Source: Astragalus membranaceus
Lineage: Eukaryota > Streptophyta > Magnoliopsida > Fabales > Fabaceae
Reading direction: 5' to 3'
Assembly: GCA_039519185.1 (NCBI GenBank)
Contig: CM076849.1
Span: 66,012,834 to 66,076,833, forward strand
DNA: 64,000 bases
Shown here: in pieces, positions 46,301 through 57,829 of the stretch
Layout: each line of letters starts with the position of its first letter
How positions within the stretch are numbered: position 1 is the first letter of the stretch
Position numbers and translations under genes: made by a program
The notes under the pieces: model-generated
The model's database searches: none
Told to the model about the DNA's origin: nothing
The model's input: only the letters and a program-made list of their open reading frames with translations

Positions 46301-47016
46301 AAAATGCAATGTTACTCCGAGAGGAACCCTCAAATATACCTGCTGCACTGCTGACAAAACCTCTGTTCAATGCCATTCACAATAACTTTAGCTGTCTTGG
46401 AGTGAACATCACAAACTTTGTGCCTTTTATGGTAATCTTTTGAAGAGCTAAGATCCATGTTACAACCATAAACTTGACATAAAGGAGCCTGAGCAGGTAA
46501 GCTGGTAGTGCGAGCTCTCTTTGCAGGCGTCGTTGGATGTGTAGGCGTTAAAGGTAATCCTCTTGCATCTTTACCACTAGTTGCACCTTTACAATCTTGT
46601 AACCTCCCTAGCTTCAGATCAATCAAAGAAGAATCATGAGTTTTGGATTCCACTAGAGAACTTAATTGCTTTGATTCAGGCTCTTCTTCCCCAAACGACG
46701 AATCCAAAGCAATAACATGGGTGGAAGAGTTATCTCTTTTACTAGAACTACTATCTAGCTCGCAGCTAGAAGTCTCGAGAGGCTTGCTACCATGAAAAGA
46801 CTTGTGCAGAAAATCAGGAAATCCCAAGTCCACAAATTCCATACTTTTAACTACCTCTTTATCTGAATTAAATCCATCTTTCTCAAAGTTACAAGATGAT
46901 TTGTTCTCCCATTCAACCAATGGTTTTCTATTTCTCATAAAAGCATCAAATGAAAAATCCATTTCATCAGAAAACATATAGCTTCTCTCTTCAGGGATGT
47001 AGCTCCAAGATTCCAT
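43380..47016 (-). CDS. SPL6: SBP-box transcription factor, SPL6-like, with frameshift in last exon
   Basis: Three coding exons: 47016-46340, 45697-45561 and 43937-43380. The protein opens MESWSYIPEERSYMFSDEMD, as SPL6 proteins open MDSWSY. The SBP DNA-binding domain spans the first intron (CQVYGCNMDLSSSKDYHKRH, RFCQQCSR then FHLLSAFDDGKRSCRRRLAG), with all zinc-ligand Cys/His and the RRRKP nuclear signal. The last exon has ALSLLSAQSQ, encoded by a miR156 site, and ends VDLFQLSSNLQRVEQQRNSV then CCFPTV, as SPL6 does. The exons total 1372 bases, one too many. The frame shifts at a TTTT run near 43632, so as written translation stops at 43591 (386 residues instead of 456). This may be a real mutation or a sequence error. 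It is the only resident host gene seen. Confidence 0.9.
43726..43745 (-). promoter_or_regulatory. miR156 target site
   Basis: Minus-strand GTGCTCTCTCTCTTCTGTCA lies in the last exon of the SPL6-like gene and encodes LSLLS. It differs from a perfect miR156 complement at one central position, as in most plant SPL genes, so post-transcriptional repression by miR156 is expected. Confidence 0.93.
44970..45330. mobile_element. fold-back element in SPL6 intron 2
   Basis: Left arm gcaaaattg...aggtccttta...cctttaagttt and right arm aaacttgaaggacc...cttaaaggatcc...caattttgc pair imperfectly over about 360 bp. The inner part is made of short repeats of atgtttcaaattgatcc and its complement. No target duplication is resolved. 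Confidence 0.7.
45944..46078 (+). mobile_element. SINE in SPL6 intron 1
   Basis: 135 bp flanked by perfect 16 bp direct repeats aaagtgaatagaaggt (45928-45943 and 46079-46094). It has an A-box-like tagctcaactagcaaatgcc, a B box GGGTTCGAACCTGG, and an A-rich 3' end. It is antisense to the host gene. Confidence 0.92.
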
Positions 47017-48717
47017 TAGTAGAATTGAATTGAAGTGACAGAAGCTTTGAAATAATGAAGAAGCCTACCACAATCCAAATGAAATACATTACTCCTTTGC
47101 TAAAATCAAGAGCTTTATATTGAAAAAAACAAGAGTTTTATTTTGATAGACATTCATTTTAATACGCTTAATTCTTACTTCAGGCATATATACATATAAT
47201 ACTAGACATGCCTATATCTCTACATACAAATGCGTCCTATTTATGCAAAAAAATTGCAGTTTTAGGGGTTCATTAAATAACATATGTATCTAGTCTATAA
47301 TATATGACAGATACAATATATAACAGATACATCAGTTATTCAATAAACTTAAAGCTACAATTTTTTCTTATAGATAGAGATCGGATACGTCCGTTATTCA
47401 ATGAAACTAATTTTTTTTTTATAGATAGGACTAGAGAGAGTAAACTACAAGCATTAAATGGACACTAGGTAAACAATATAAAATAAAGGCACAACTACCC
47501 CAAATACCTATTTGATAAAAAATTTACCAAAGCCAAGAAAGAAAAGAAAATAGATCCCTCTTTGTTTGATAGCATCCAAAAATCTCAAACTTTATTAGCA
47601 GAGCCATTGAAAGTTTGACCCTTTAGGTAAACTAAGGAACCAGAAACACAAAATTTCAAAAGGGTAAAATTCAAACCCAGATTGCAAAATTAGATATCTT
47701 TCAAATTCCAACTCTAACCACATTTGAAACCCCAACAGAGAAGTGGTGGGAGCTCAAGCTGTGCAGATGCATAAGAAATAAGAAGCAAATGAAAATACCC
47801 ATATGAGAAGCAATTGAAAGGAGCCATTTTTCTTAAGAGGAAAAGGAAACAAACCGGAAGGGGAATGCAAAATCTAAGTTACTGAGATGGGTGGTGGCAA
47901 AGTTACATGATTCTTCTATCTTTCATCAACAAACACAGTTTCTTTTCTTGGGAACCAAAGAGGATCCATTCCATTTCATTCCATGCAGATAATAAAAAAT
48001 AAAAAGACTGTATCTTGAATTAACCTGACAGATGATGGGTGAGTGGTTTTGGCACACAGCAGAGTGAACAGAGAGAAAGAGAGAGAATGTGGTTTTTTCT
48101 CAAAATAGTGGGAACGTTGTTGAAGGAGACAGAGCGTGAGTCAACATGATTTCCTACCAAACCAAAAGCATGTTGTTAAGGTCTTTTGTAGCTTTTGAGA
48201 CAACACTTGCAATTCCATTCTAGTACAACTGATTTGGTTCTATTTACATAAACACAACCGAAAAGTGGCATTGAGAATTGCAACAAAAAGGTTCTAAAAA
48301 ACAAATTAAGAAAAACAATAAACAAAAGTTAGTATTTTATTTTTGGAATGTCAATGTAGTACTCGCCGACCTTCTTTTTTTTTTATTTTGTCAAAAAAAA
48401 CTTTTTTTTTGACATTAGAGTTGTTTTTGCATAAAATTAATATATTTTTTTTTGATAAAATTATTAGTCTTTATACTACTATACTCTTGACTTGAGGTGC
48501 TTATTATCAATTAACCCTATTTCTCTCTAGGGTAATTGAAAAACAAATAATTAATGAAACACTAAATTACTAAAATGACCAATGAAAAGGAACTAATTTC
48601 TTCCTACAAATCACCAGGATAAAAAAGAACAAAGGGATTTTTTTTCTTCCAATTTTACCCAACACTAATAGTATGTGTAACACTCGCCTTCATTATACTC
48701 CATTATGATTTATAATG
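47017..48717 (-). promoter_or_regulatory. SPL6-like 5' leader, leader intron and promoter region
   Basis: Minus-strand sequence at about 48110-48028 is a CT-rich leader ending CTGTCAG|gttaatt, a plausible donor. An acceptor would lie just above the ATG at 47016. This is a guess from sequence composition. 47220-47420 contains duplicated short blocks around atagatac(a)agat / atccgttattcaat. Nothing else is recognised. Confidence 0.35.
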
Positions 48718-50131
48718 GGTTTAAATACGTTTTTACTCCCTGTAAATAGGGGATGTTTTGCTTTTATCCCCTGTAATTTTTTTTTTTAAAAAAACACTTT
48801 GCAAATTTCACCATTTTGGCGTTAGTCCTTCTGTTAGTTTCCCTGTTACAAAAAAGCCTATGTGTCACACAAATGTCTGATTTGGCATTTATTTGTTGTT
48901 TTCTTTTATTTTAATTGTTGACCGTATATATGCCATGTCATTAATGAGTCTCACAAAATTAAAACCCTAATTCCTCTTTCTTCTTCACCTGTTCCCATCT
49001 TCTTCGTCTCTCACTCTCTCTCACAGAACCACCACCACCCTAATTCCTCTTTCTTCTTCACCTGTTCTCATCTTCTTCGTCCCTCACTCTCTCTCACAGA
49101 ACCACTCCGTTTTCCTTCCCTATTCTTCCCCCTTCGTTTAGTAGACGAGAAGAAGAACCAGAAAATCACTCTGTTTTCCTTCCCTATTCTTTCCCCTTCG
49201 TTTTCCTTCTCTCTCTCTCTCTCATGGTGAAGATGGATTCGGCACTGGAGAAGGGTGGGAAAGGAAGTAGATCTGGGTTCTCGTTAGCGAAGCACCCCCC
49301 TTTTCTGTGAGCTGCCGTCGCCATGTTCCTCCACCGGGAACACTCGTTGCCGGTCATGGAATGGCTGGTCAGCAACACCACCGTCCCTTCATGCGCGAGA
49401 CCCTCACCGGAGCCGTCGCACTCCTCCCTCTCAGTCAGGCTCCTTCCCTATTCTTTCTCCTTCGTTTTCCTTCTCTTTTTCTCTCTCCGAAAATCACTCT
49501 CTCTCTCTCTCTCTCATGGTGAAGATGGATGCGGCGCTGGAGAAGGGTGGGAAAGGAAGTAGATCTGGGTATATTAGTAGATCTGGGTTCTCCTTCGTTT
49601 CTGAAAAAGAAAAAGTAGATCTGCGAAGGACCTCATTTTCGTTCTTCTCTACTCTTTTTTTTTTAATTTCACAGATCCATATTTTGCTTTGATGGTGCTG
49701 TGAAGGTGGTAGTTGTTTTGGTGAAAACAGAACCTGCATATTTTGTTTGTGGGAGTGTGGTGATCCCTGGTTGTGGGGTTGATTTGAGAGGGAGATGGAG
49801 ATGGAGATGATACTGAGATTGGGAAAGAGAGAATCGTGGGGTACTTTGTTCATAGTGATGATGCTGGGACCAGTAGAACGAATCCTAACTAATTTGGAAA
49901 CTCATCATTTTATCCATGTCACCATTTTAAAATAAAAAGAAAATTAAAAATAATGATTTGGCAAAGCCAGCTGGCAGTTCCGTTAGACACGTCAGCAAAT
50001 CACTAACGGAGACTTGACAGAAGGACCAATATCAAACAAAAAATATTTGCAAAGTGTTTTTTTTTAAAAAAATTTGCAGAGGGTAAAAGAAAAACATCCC
50101 CTATTTGCATGGGGTAAAACGTATTTAAACC
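48718..50131. mobile_element. MULE-like element (1414 bp) with 9 bp target duplication
   Basis: Inverted termini ggtttaaatacgttttta and (t)aaaacgtatttaaacc extend inward through ccctgtaaataggggatg / catcccctatttgcatggg. They are flanked by a perfect 9 bp duplication TTTATAATG (48709-48717 and 50132-50140). No transposase is present. The interior has two direct repeats: ctaattcctctttcttcttc through ctctcacagaacca (48967-49027 and 49040-49102), and catggtgaagatgga through gtagatctggg (49223-49279 and 49514-49569). Confidence 0.85.
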
Positions 50132-50140
50132 TTTATAATG

Positions 50141-50312
50141 CTAAATGCTAAAGATGGCGACCCAGTTACTGATGTTATAGTTTTTCAAGATCGAGATTTA
50201 TTTGAAACCGCAAAAAGGTATTCATACTGTATCAAAATTCAGGAAGAATAATAAAGCTAGTGATGATGAGGATACTTCAATGAGGATACTAAGCCCAAAA
50301 AGTATCAAAGTT
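50141..50312. other. short unassigned segment
   Basis: Between the MULE duplication and the start of the copia gag homology. It reads open for a stretch (DGDPVTDVIVFQDRDLFE) but no family is recognised. Confidence 0.35.
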
Positions 50313-50339
50313 ATTTGAAACATACAAGACTTCATCTTT

Positions 50340-50972
50340 CTGATCTTGTTTCTGAGATTCCTCCTCAATTCAGAGTCGGGTGATTAGACTTTCTAGAGAA
50401 AATTCATTGGTTTTGTGCCTGAGAGAATTTTTGAAATTCTTCCAAGCAGGAGGAAGCTTGTCAATAATAACAGCTACTTGAAATTGTTCATCTAAGGTCA
50501 TGCCTTCAGATATAATTTCATGAGCTATTTTCTGAATCTCATGTGATTGAGTCTCTACAGATTTTTCATTTGACATCTTGTAATTGAGGTAGCGGCTCAC
50601 AGCATATTTTTTAGCACCAGCTTCCTCAGTATCATATTTCTTTTTCAGAGCATTCCATACATCCCTGACAGACCTGCAAGTGCTGTAATAATCATAAAGA
50701 TCATCAGCAAGTCCGTTAAGAATAAAATTCTTACAAAGATAGTCATGCTCATTCCATAGGAGTATTTCTTTTGCAGTTTTGGCTTGTTCATCTGGTTCAG
50801 CGGTTTCATCCGCCACTGGAATCTCATCAGTCAAAACATTGACAACCTTTTTCACAGTCAAGAAGAAAAGCATCTTTTGTTGCCAATGTTTGAAGTGAGC
50901 TCCCTCAAACCGGAATGGTTTGTCGAAGTCAAAGGCAGCGGAACCAGCACCAGTAATTTCTTCGGTTGTCAT
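50340..50972 (-). pseudogene. copia gag, second copy, truncated
   Basis: ATG at 50972 (MTTEEITGAGSAAFDFDKPF). The UBN2-type gag frame is intact for 200 residues (FEGAHFKHWQQKMLFFL, LNGLADDLYDYYS, QIQKIAHEII-like, VAVIIDKLPPAWKNFKNSL) to a stop at 50370. Homology to the other gag copy continues to 50313 and stops. This copy keeps the frame that the other copy loses at 56025-56035. Confidence 0.85.
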
Positions 50973-51009
50973 GGCTGAATTAGAAACGCCTTAAAAATAT
51001 TAATCCGAG

Positions 51010-51836
51010 TAGGTTCCCAAGAAAGAGAGGTGGGTCACAATGGACACTCTTAAGTACCAAGTCTTTCCTAGCCAGAACTTTCCCCAAACAACACTATTTT
51101 CAAAAATCAAGTCGAAGAGATTACTGGGATGAGTCTCGGACTAGGTCGCTCTCTTTAAGACGTTTCGTGGCACTGCTCCAAGGTGCAAGCAGGCTATCAA
51201 CCACGACGTCCCTAGGATAAAACAGCCAGTCAAAAACTGCTACGAAAGTTCACTACACCGTGAAAATTCGCTCTAAGATATACACAATATGGTTATGAAA
51301 ACCACTCTTTAGCTTGGAAATGCTTCAAGCTTTCTAGAGAAGAAGAAAGAAGTTTAGAGAGAAGAGAGAAAACTTGAGGAGAGACGCTTTATCGTCAAGT
51401 TTGGTGTATCTTGCAAGTGAGGGGAATGTCTCCTTTTATAGGCCTTTGAGAGTGAATCCGCTGGCAAGGAATTAAAAGCCAACGGCTCTAAAGGGAAGAC
51501 AAAACCGTTGGAAGATTAATGAAAAAATATCCGTTACAAATTCAATGCAAAATCGTTACAAATGGCTTAGTTAAAAGTTAACGGTCAAACGGATAAAAAA
51601 AATTTCCAAAAAAAATAAGGACACCACTCAGCACAAGCCCGGCCCGGCCGGACAGTGGCGGCGGCGCGCGCACACCTGTGGTGGTCATTTTGTGTGTGTC
51701 CTCTTCCATCCACAAAATTGGGTACCCCTTGGGGCCCAACACAATGGATGAGATTCCCACTTATAAACACTCTCATAGTGTCTATTCCATCCAATGTGGG
51801 ACTTTTTCAATTCACACAACTTCAAAAAATCCAACA
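51010..51836 (-). repeat. copia LTR, left copy
   Basis: In plus orientation it ends tccaaca at 51836, so the element-strand LTR starts TGTTGGA. It carries cccacttataaacac and atgtgggac blocks. The inner border is not resolved because LTR and gag homology are continuous with the right copy, so the start coordinate is approximate. Confidence 0.7.
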
Positions 51837-51848
51837 ATCCCCCACTTG
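51837..51848 (-). other. copia polypurine tract
   Basis: Minus-strand CAAGTGGGGGAT directly precedes TGTTGGA of the LTR. Confidence 0.85.
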
Positions 51849-52372
51849 AATTTAAAAAGAAATTTTAGAAGTAGCGTCAAACGCTTCCATAAGATTGTGC
51901 ATAAATAGAGGTGTCTTACGACTTGAACCTTTGCTTAGCGGTTAGGATTTAAATTCAACAAGAGTGACTCGTAGTCTTGAACTCTATCTCTAACATCAAA
52001 ACCACACACAACCTTTTCCATGAGTGTATTCTTATAAGCATGTGCTTTTAAGGCCCTGCACGTCTATCCCGGTTTAGTGAACGCTCTAGGAATCCTGCCA
52101 ACGATTCCATAGGAAGCAGCCCCACTTCCACATTCACAAAGGTGAGTCTATCAAGAGTACTCCTGTAGCTAGGTAATCAACTCCACATAGAGTATAGATC
52201 TCATTAAGATTTTCTATTACCTCAACCTTACGTCGCTTCAGGAATCATGCTTCTTTACTTATAATAGCATGTTCATATCTTATCACTTCACAACTTGTTA
52301 TTACCCATTGAACCTAATTCTTGAGATCTCCAGTCTTTTAGGTCGGGTTACCATCGTGAGTGACTCATGATT
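51849..52372. other. copia 3' untranslated region
   Basis: Non-coding stretch between the pol stop (52373) and the polypurine tract. Confidence 0.6.
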
Positions 52373-54115
52373 CTAAAGGCAGTAGTCCCATCCTTTGAGA
52401 TGATTTTGGACTTTCTCCCTAGCTAATCCTTTCGTCAAAGGATCAGCTAAGTTCTGATCAGTGCGTACATGATCCACTCTCACAGCTCCTTTTGAGAGAC
52501 ATTCTCTCACAGTGTTGTGCTTACGACGTATTTGTCGTCTTTTACCGTTGAAATAACGGTTCTCTATTTTTGCAATAGCCGCGGTACTATCGCAGTGGAT
52601 CAACACAGCTGGCATCGGTTTTTCCCATAAAGGGATCTCTGCTAGTAAACATCTCAACCAGCTAGCTTCTTCACTAGCGGTTGCCAATGCTATCATTTCA
52701 GACTCCATAGTGGACTGAGCCAATATTGTCTGTTTCTTAGATTTCCAAGAGACAGCACCACCAACTATACTAAATATATAGCCACTAGTTGCTTTGGAAT
52801 CATCTGATAGAGTATTCCAATCTGCATCACTGTATCCTTCAAGTACAGCTGGAAATCTCTGATAATGTAGTCCGAGATTCATGGTCCTTTTAAGGTATCT
52901 CATGACTCTCTCGATAGCATGCCAATGCTCTATACTAGGTCGATTAGTAAACCTGCATAGCAATCCCACAACATAGGCAATGTTGGGTCTAGTACAATCA
53001 GTGGCATACCTTAGGCTGCCAATGATGCTCGCATATTCCGTTTGTCTGATACTGTCACCAGTGTTCTTAAAAAGTTTGACACTCGGATCATATGGTGTAC
53101 AAGAAGGTTTACAATCAAAATAATTGTATTTCTTTAAGATCTTCTCAATATAATGAGATTGATCAAAAGAAATTCCTTTTTCGGACCTAGTGATCTTAAT
53201 ACCAAATATTACACTTGCTTCTCCAAGGTCTTTCATATCAAAGTTGTTGCACAACAGTGATTTCACTTTATTTACAGCATGAATGTTTGATCCAAATATG
53301 AGTAAGTCGTCTACATAGAGACATATGATTGTGCAAATGTCATTTTCGGTTTTGTAATAAATGCATTTGTCACTTTCATTCACTTTAAACCCATTCGATA
53401 TTATCAAATTATCAAACTTCTCATGCCATTGTTTAGGAGCTTGTTTGAGACCGTACAAAGACTTATCCAACTTACAGACCTTGTGTTCTTGCCCGTGAAT
53501 TACAAAACCTTCAGGTTGCTCCATATATATTTCTTCTTCCAATTCACCATTTAAAAAAGCAGTTTTGATATCGATTTGGTGTACTATCAAATTGTAAATA
53601 GCGGCCAACGAAATTAGTACCCTTATGGATGTAACTTTAGTAACAGGTGAACATGTGTCAAAGAAATCTATATTCTCTCTTTGTCTAAAACCTTTAGCTA
53701 CAAGTCGAGCCTTGTATTTACCAACAACGCGATCGGGTTTTAGTTTCTTTTTCAAAATCCATTTACATCTAATTGGTTTGCAGCCAGGAGGCAAGTCCAC
53801 TAAGTGCCATATCTTGTTAGACTCTAGAGAATCCATCTCCTCATTGATGGCTTCTTGCCACAAATCGGCATCCAAAGAAGACAATGCTTCGTGAATGCTA
53901 GTTGGATCATCTTCCAATGTATAGACCATATAATCGGGTCCATAGTCCTTAGCAACACGTGCTCTCTTACCTCTTCGAGGTTCTATTTCCCTTTGTTCGT
54001 TGTTTTCAACGTTCCTAGGCACAGAGACTTGACTAGTTTCGGTGCCCCCACTATTTCCAGATTTAAAAGGGAATTTGTTTTCATAAAAGTCAACATCATT
54101 TGACTCTATGATCAC
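52373..54115 (-). CDS. copia reverse transcriptase-RNase H ORF
   Basis: Open for 580 residues. RVT_2 motifs are all present: WQEAINEEMDSLESNKIWHL, CKWILKKKLKPDRVVGKYKA, DIKTAFLNGELEEEIYMEQP, KSLYGLKQAPKQWHEKF, and the catalytic YVDDLLIFGSN. RNase H follows (GYSDADW, SWKSKKQTILAQSTMESEM, HCDSTAAIAK, HVRTDQNLADPLTKGL). This domain looks functional as written, but it begins as an internal Met and the upstream parts of the polyprotein are frameshifted, so the element as a whole is not autonomous. Confidence 0.92.
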   Translation of the reverse strand: MIIESNDVDFYENKFPFKSGNSGGTETSQVSVPRNVENNEQREIEPRRGKRARVAKDYGPDYMVYTLEDDPTSIHEALSSLDADLWQEAINEEMDSLESNKIWHLVDLPPGCKPIRCKWILKKKLKPDRVVGKYKARLVAKGFRQRENIDFFDTCSPVTKVTSIRVLISLAAIYNLIVHQIDIKTAFLNGELEEEIYMEQPEGFVIHGQEHKVCKLDKSLYGLKQAPKQWHEKFDNLIISNGFKVNESDKCIYYKTENDICTIICLYVDDLLIFGSNIHAVNKVKSLLCNNFDMKDLGEASVIFGIKITRSEKGISFDQSHYIEKILKKYNYFDCKPSCTPYDPSVKLFKNTGDSIRQTEYASIIGSLRYATDCTRPNIAYVVGLLCRFTNRPSIEHWHAIERVMRYLKRTMNLGLHYQRFPAVLEGYSDADWNTLSDDSKATSGYIFSIVGGAVSWKSKKQTILAQSTMESEMIALATASEEASWLRCLLAEIPLWEKPMPAVLIHCDSTAAIAKIENRYFNGKRRQIRRKHNTVRECLSKGAVRVDHVRTDQNLADPLTKGLAREKVQNHLKGWDYCL

Positions 54116-54200
54116 TTTAACTTTAAGGTCATAAAACCTATAAGCTTTACTATTTACTGCATACCCAATGAATACACATTCATAGGCTCTACTGGCGAGT

Positions 54201-56266
54201 TTAACTCTTTAATTTTGGGTCTGGAATCCTGACATAATCCAAGTAACCCAAGATTCGACAATAAGACACATTAGGTTGTCTTTTCTTTATGATTTCATAA
54301 GGAGAAATTTTGCTTTTAGACTTTGGAAGTCTATTCAGGACATAACATACGGTTAACAAAATTTCCCCCCACCAGTGAGATGCAGCACCAGAATAAAGCA
54401 TAATAGCAACTACCAATTCGTTAAAAGTTCTATTCTTTCTTTCTGCTTTACCCTTCATTTCGGGAGAATATGGTGCAGTCGTTTCATGTATGATTCCATT
54501 TGATTTATAAAAATCATTAAATAATTGGGAATCATACTCAGTTCCTCTATCACTTCGAAAACGCTTTATCTTTTTTTTCAAATTGATTTTCAACTTCTGT
54601 TACAAAAACTTTGAACATGCGCTTCACTTTTATTTTTCATAAGGTATACAAAAGTGTAGTATGAACAATCGTCAATAAAAGTGATAAAATAACGTTTACC
54701 ATTTCTGGTTAACGTTCCGTCTAATTCGCATATATCTGAATGAATTAGATCCAAGGGTTCAGATTCTCTCGTTACTGATTTATGCAATGTTTTCGTAATT
54801 TTTGCTTGACTACAAAATTCGCATTTTTTTTTAAAAATCATTTAAGGATAACTTAGGGATTAATCCTAAGTTGCTCATATTAGAAATAATGCGTTTATTA
54901 ACATGACAAAAATGAGCATGCCAAATATTAAAATCACACAGCATATAAGCAAAAGGAGAAGTTTTATTCATTTCAACATTCAGTTTGAACATGCCATCAG
55001 TAGTGTACCCTTTCCCAACAAAAATACTATTTTTAGTCAAAGTATACAAATCCCCCCAATAGTCTGAGTGAACCCTGCCTTATTCAGAAGGAAACCAGAA
55101 ACTATATTCTTCCTTATCTCTGAAGTGTGCTTCACATCTTTCAGGATCAGAATCTTTCCAGAAGTGAATTTCAGTTCCACATCTCCAGTACCAGCAACAA
55201 TAGTGGTGTGAGCATCGCCCAGCAACACTTTCTTATCATCAACAGCCGTGTATGTTTTGAACATAACTCGGTCATTGCACACATGGATAGATGATCCAGT
55301 ATCCAACCACCATCCTTCAGATCCACCAACAAGATTGATTTCAGAAATCATAGCAGTAAAATGCTCTTGAGTCAGGTTAGCGATTAGGCCTGTTCCTACA
55401 CTTGCGTGCCATATGACCTGTTCTCCCACAGTTGTAACAAGTAAATGGAGGAGCAGTATCATTCTTAGATTGTGGAGGTGGTTGAGGCTTAGGATTTGGG
55501 GGCTTTGGTGGGTTCCCATTCTTGGTGCGGTTTCTTTGAATCTGATTACGGTTCTTATTCTTGAAAGGTTTGCCAGTTGGCTTCAGAACCGCTCCTGTTT
55601 TCTTGTTGTTTGAAACATACAAGACTTCATCCTTCTGATCTTGTTTCCTAGATTCCTCCTCAATTCGGAGTCGGGTGATCAGACTTTCTAGAGAAAATTC
55701 CCTGGTTTTGTGCCTGAGAGAATTTCTGAAATCCTTCCAAGCAGGAGGAAGCTTGTCAATAATAACAGCCACTTGAAATTGTTCATCTAAGGCCACACCT
55801 TTATATATAATTTCATGAGCTATTTTCTGAATCTCATGTGACTGAGTCTCTACAGATTTTTCATCTGACATCTTGTAATTGAGGTAGCGGCTCACAGCAT
55901 ATTTTTTAGCACCAGATTCCTCAGTATCATATTTATTTTTCAGAGCATTCCATACATATCTGGCAGACCTGCAAGTGTCGTAATAATCATAAAGATCATC
56001 AACAAGTCCGTTAAGAATAAATTCTTACAGAGATAGTCAAGCTCATTCCATAGGAGTATTTCTTTTGTAGTTTTGGCTTGTTCATCCGGTTGAGCAGTTT
56101 CATTCGCCACTGAAATCTCATCAGTCAAAACATTGACAACCTTTTTCACAGTCAAGAAGAAAAGCATCTTTTGTTGCCAACGTTTGAAGTGAGCTCCCTC
56201 AAACCGGAATGGTTTGCTGAAGTCAGAGGCAGCGGAACCAGCACCAGTAATTTCTTCGGATGTCAT
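54201..56266 (-). pseudogene. copia gag-protease-integrase, broken by frameshifts
   Basis: ATG at 56266. The gag reads to about 56030, where one A is missing relative to the second copy (aataaattctta against aataaaattctta), breaking the frame. It resumes at 55895 (UBN2, then the zinc knuckle CYNCGRTGHMARKC). The protease has WWLDTGSSIHVC (near 55280). The GAG-pre-integrase has WHAHFCHVN (near 54910). The integrase has CEFC, HSDICELDGTL, FIDDCSYYTFVYLM, then SDRGTEYDS, HETTAPYSPEMKGKAERKNR across further frame changes near 54830, 54595 and 54200. Confidence 0.88.
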
Positions 56267-56299
56267 GACTGAATTAGAAATGTCTTAAAAATGTTAATC

Positions 56300-57122
56300 C
56301 GAGTAGGTTCCCAGGAAAGAGAGGTGTGACACAATGGACACTCTTAAGTACCAAGTCTTTCCTAGCCAGAACTTTCCCCAAACAACACTGTTTTCAAAAA
56401 TCAAGCCGAAGAGTTTGCTGGGATGAGTCGCGGACTAGGTCGCTCTCTTTAAGACGTTTCGTGGCACTGCTCCAAGGTGCAAGCAGACTATCAACCACGA
56501 CGTCTCCAAGATAAAACAGGCCAGTCAAAAACTGCTACGAAAGTTCACTGCGCTGTGAAAATTCGCTCTAAGATATACACCCTCAATATGGTTATGAAAA
56601 CCACTCTTTAGCTTGGAAATGCTTCAAGCTTTCTAGAGAAGAACAAAGAAGTTTAGAGAGAAGAGAGAAAATTGAGGAGAGATGCTTTATCGTCAAGTTT
56701 GGTGTATCTTGCAAGTGAGGGGAATGTCTCCTTTTATAGGCCTTTGAGAGTGAATCCGTTGGCAAGGAATTAAAAGCCAACGACTCTAAAGGGAGACAAA
56801 ACCGGTGGAAGATTAATGAAAAAAATATCCGTTACAAATTCAATGCAAAACCGTTACAAATGACTTAGTTAATAGTCAACAGTCAAACGGATAAAAAAAA
56901 TTCCGAAAAAAATAAGTGCACCACTCAGCCCAAGCCCGGACGGACGTCGGCGGTGGCGCGCGCGTGTGTGGTGGTCATTTTGTGTGTGTCCTCTCCCATC
57001 CACAAAATTGGGTACCCCTTGGGGACCAACCCAATGGATGAGATTCCCACTTATAAACACTCTCATAGTGTCTATTCCATCCAATGGGAGACTTTTTCAA
57101 TTCACACAACTTCAAAAAATCC
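56300..57122 (-). repeat. copia LTR, right copy
   Basis: Homologous to 51010-51836 along its length. At the outer end the match stops at tccaa (57122), two or three bases short of the tccaaca border in the left copy, so the terminal TGT has been lost or changed. The start coordinate is approximate. Confidence 0.7.
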
Positions 57123-57483
57123 AATAGAGAAGGTACTTAAAAATTTCGGAAGAAGAGATTGAGGCAAAACAAAAGCTAAGCTTGTCCAATCTGACTATTA
57201 CTATACTATGGCTCATGCATGTCTTCAAAAAAGTTCTCAATGAAAGTGCTTTGTTAGAATGTTGAAGTCTTTGGCAATCCTTTCACTAGAAGGATGCCTA
57301 AGAAAATGTACACTTCCTAACATTCAAAACTGGGTGTTATTTCTTCTTCTTCTTCTTCAAAGCAGGTTTCTATTTCCATTTCTTATGGGGCAGATGATTT
57401 TTTATAGATACTATTTATGCTTGCACTTATTATACTAGCATATGCTCTCTTTGGGAAGAGTTAGCAACAGTTTTAGGGGGCTT
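57123..57483. other. unassigned segment
   Basis: No clear gene or repeat. A ttcttcttcttcttc microsatellite is at 57342-57357. Confidence 0.4.
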
Positions 57484-57810
57484 GTGTAACAGTCTGGGCG
57501 TTTTTCTTTCTAGTAGGCTACCCCAGCACTGTACTCATGATCTTCTCCACCCCCCTATGGAGTTTTTGCCTTCCGTGGGAATTGAACATTGTACCCTGGG
57601 GCTCAAGTACAATCTCAATACATTCCCACTACCAGTTGATCTACTACCAAATGATCAATTGGTAGTGGGAATGCATTGAGATTGTACTTGAGCCCCAGAG
57701 TACAATGTTCGATTCCCACGGAAGGCAAAAACTCTACAGAGGGTAGAGAAGGTCATGATGTACAGTTCTGGGGTAGCCTACTAAAAAGAAAATGGCTCAG
57801 GCTATTACAT
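57484..57810. repeat. large palindrome of two inverted SINE-like copies
   Basis: Left arm 57484-57641 and right arm 57653-57810 are reverse complements at roughly 90% identity, with a loop of about 11 bases (tactaccaaat). The right arm, read outward, has the layout of a tRNA-derived SINE head: gatcaattggtagtggg (A box like) and gttcgattccc (B box). Confidence 0.88.
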
Positions 57811-57829
57811 TTGGTATTTCACACGAGAT

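Larger units (their letters stand above)
50313..57122 (-). mobile_element. Ty1/copia retrotransposon, LTR-internal-LTR-gag arrangement
   Basis: Minus-strand element. The order in its own direction is: LTR (57122 to about 56300), gag, protease, integrase, RT-RNase H (to 52373), polypurine tract, second LTR (51836 to about 51010), then a second gag start (50972 to 50313) cut short. The second LTR therefore serves both as 3' LTR of one copy and 5' LTR of the next, as after unequal LTR recombination. LTR copies and the two gag regions differ at many positions, so the array is not very recent. Confidence 0.85.

Noticed and set aside
50141..50312. Short open stretch (DGDPVTDVIVFQDRDLFE) as a captured gene
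   Set aside because: Too short and unmatched to any family I know.
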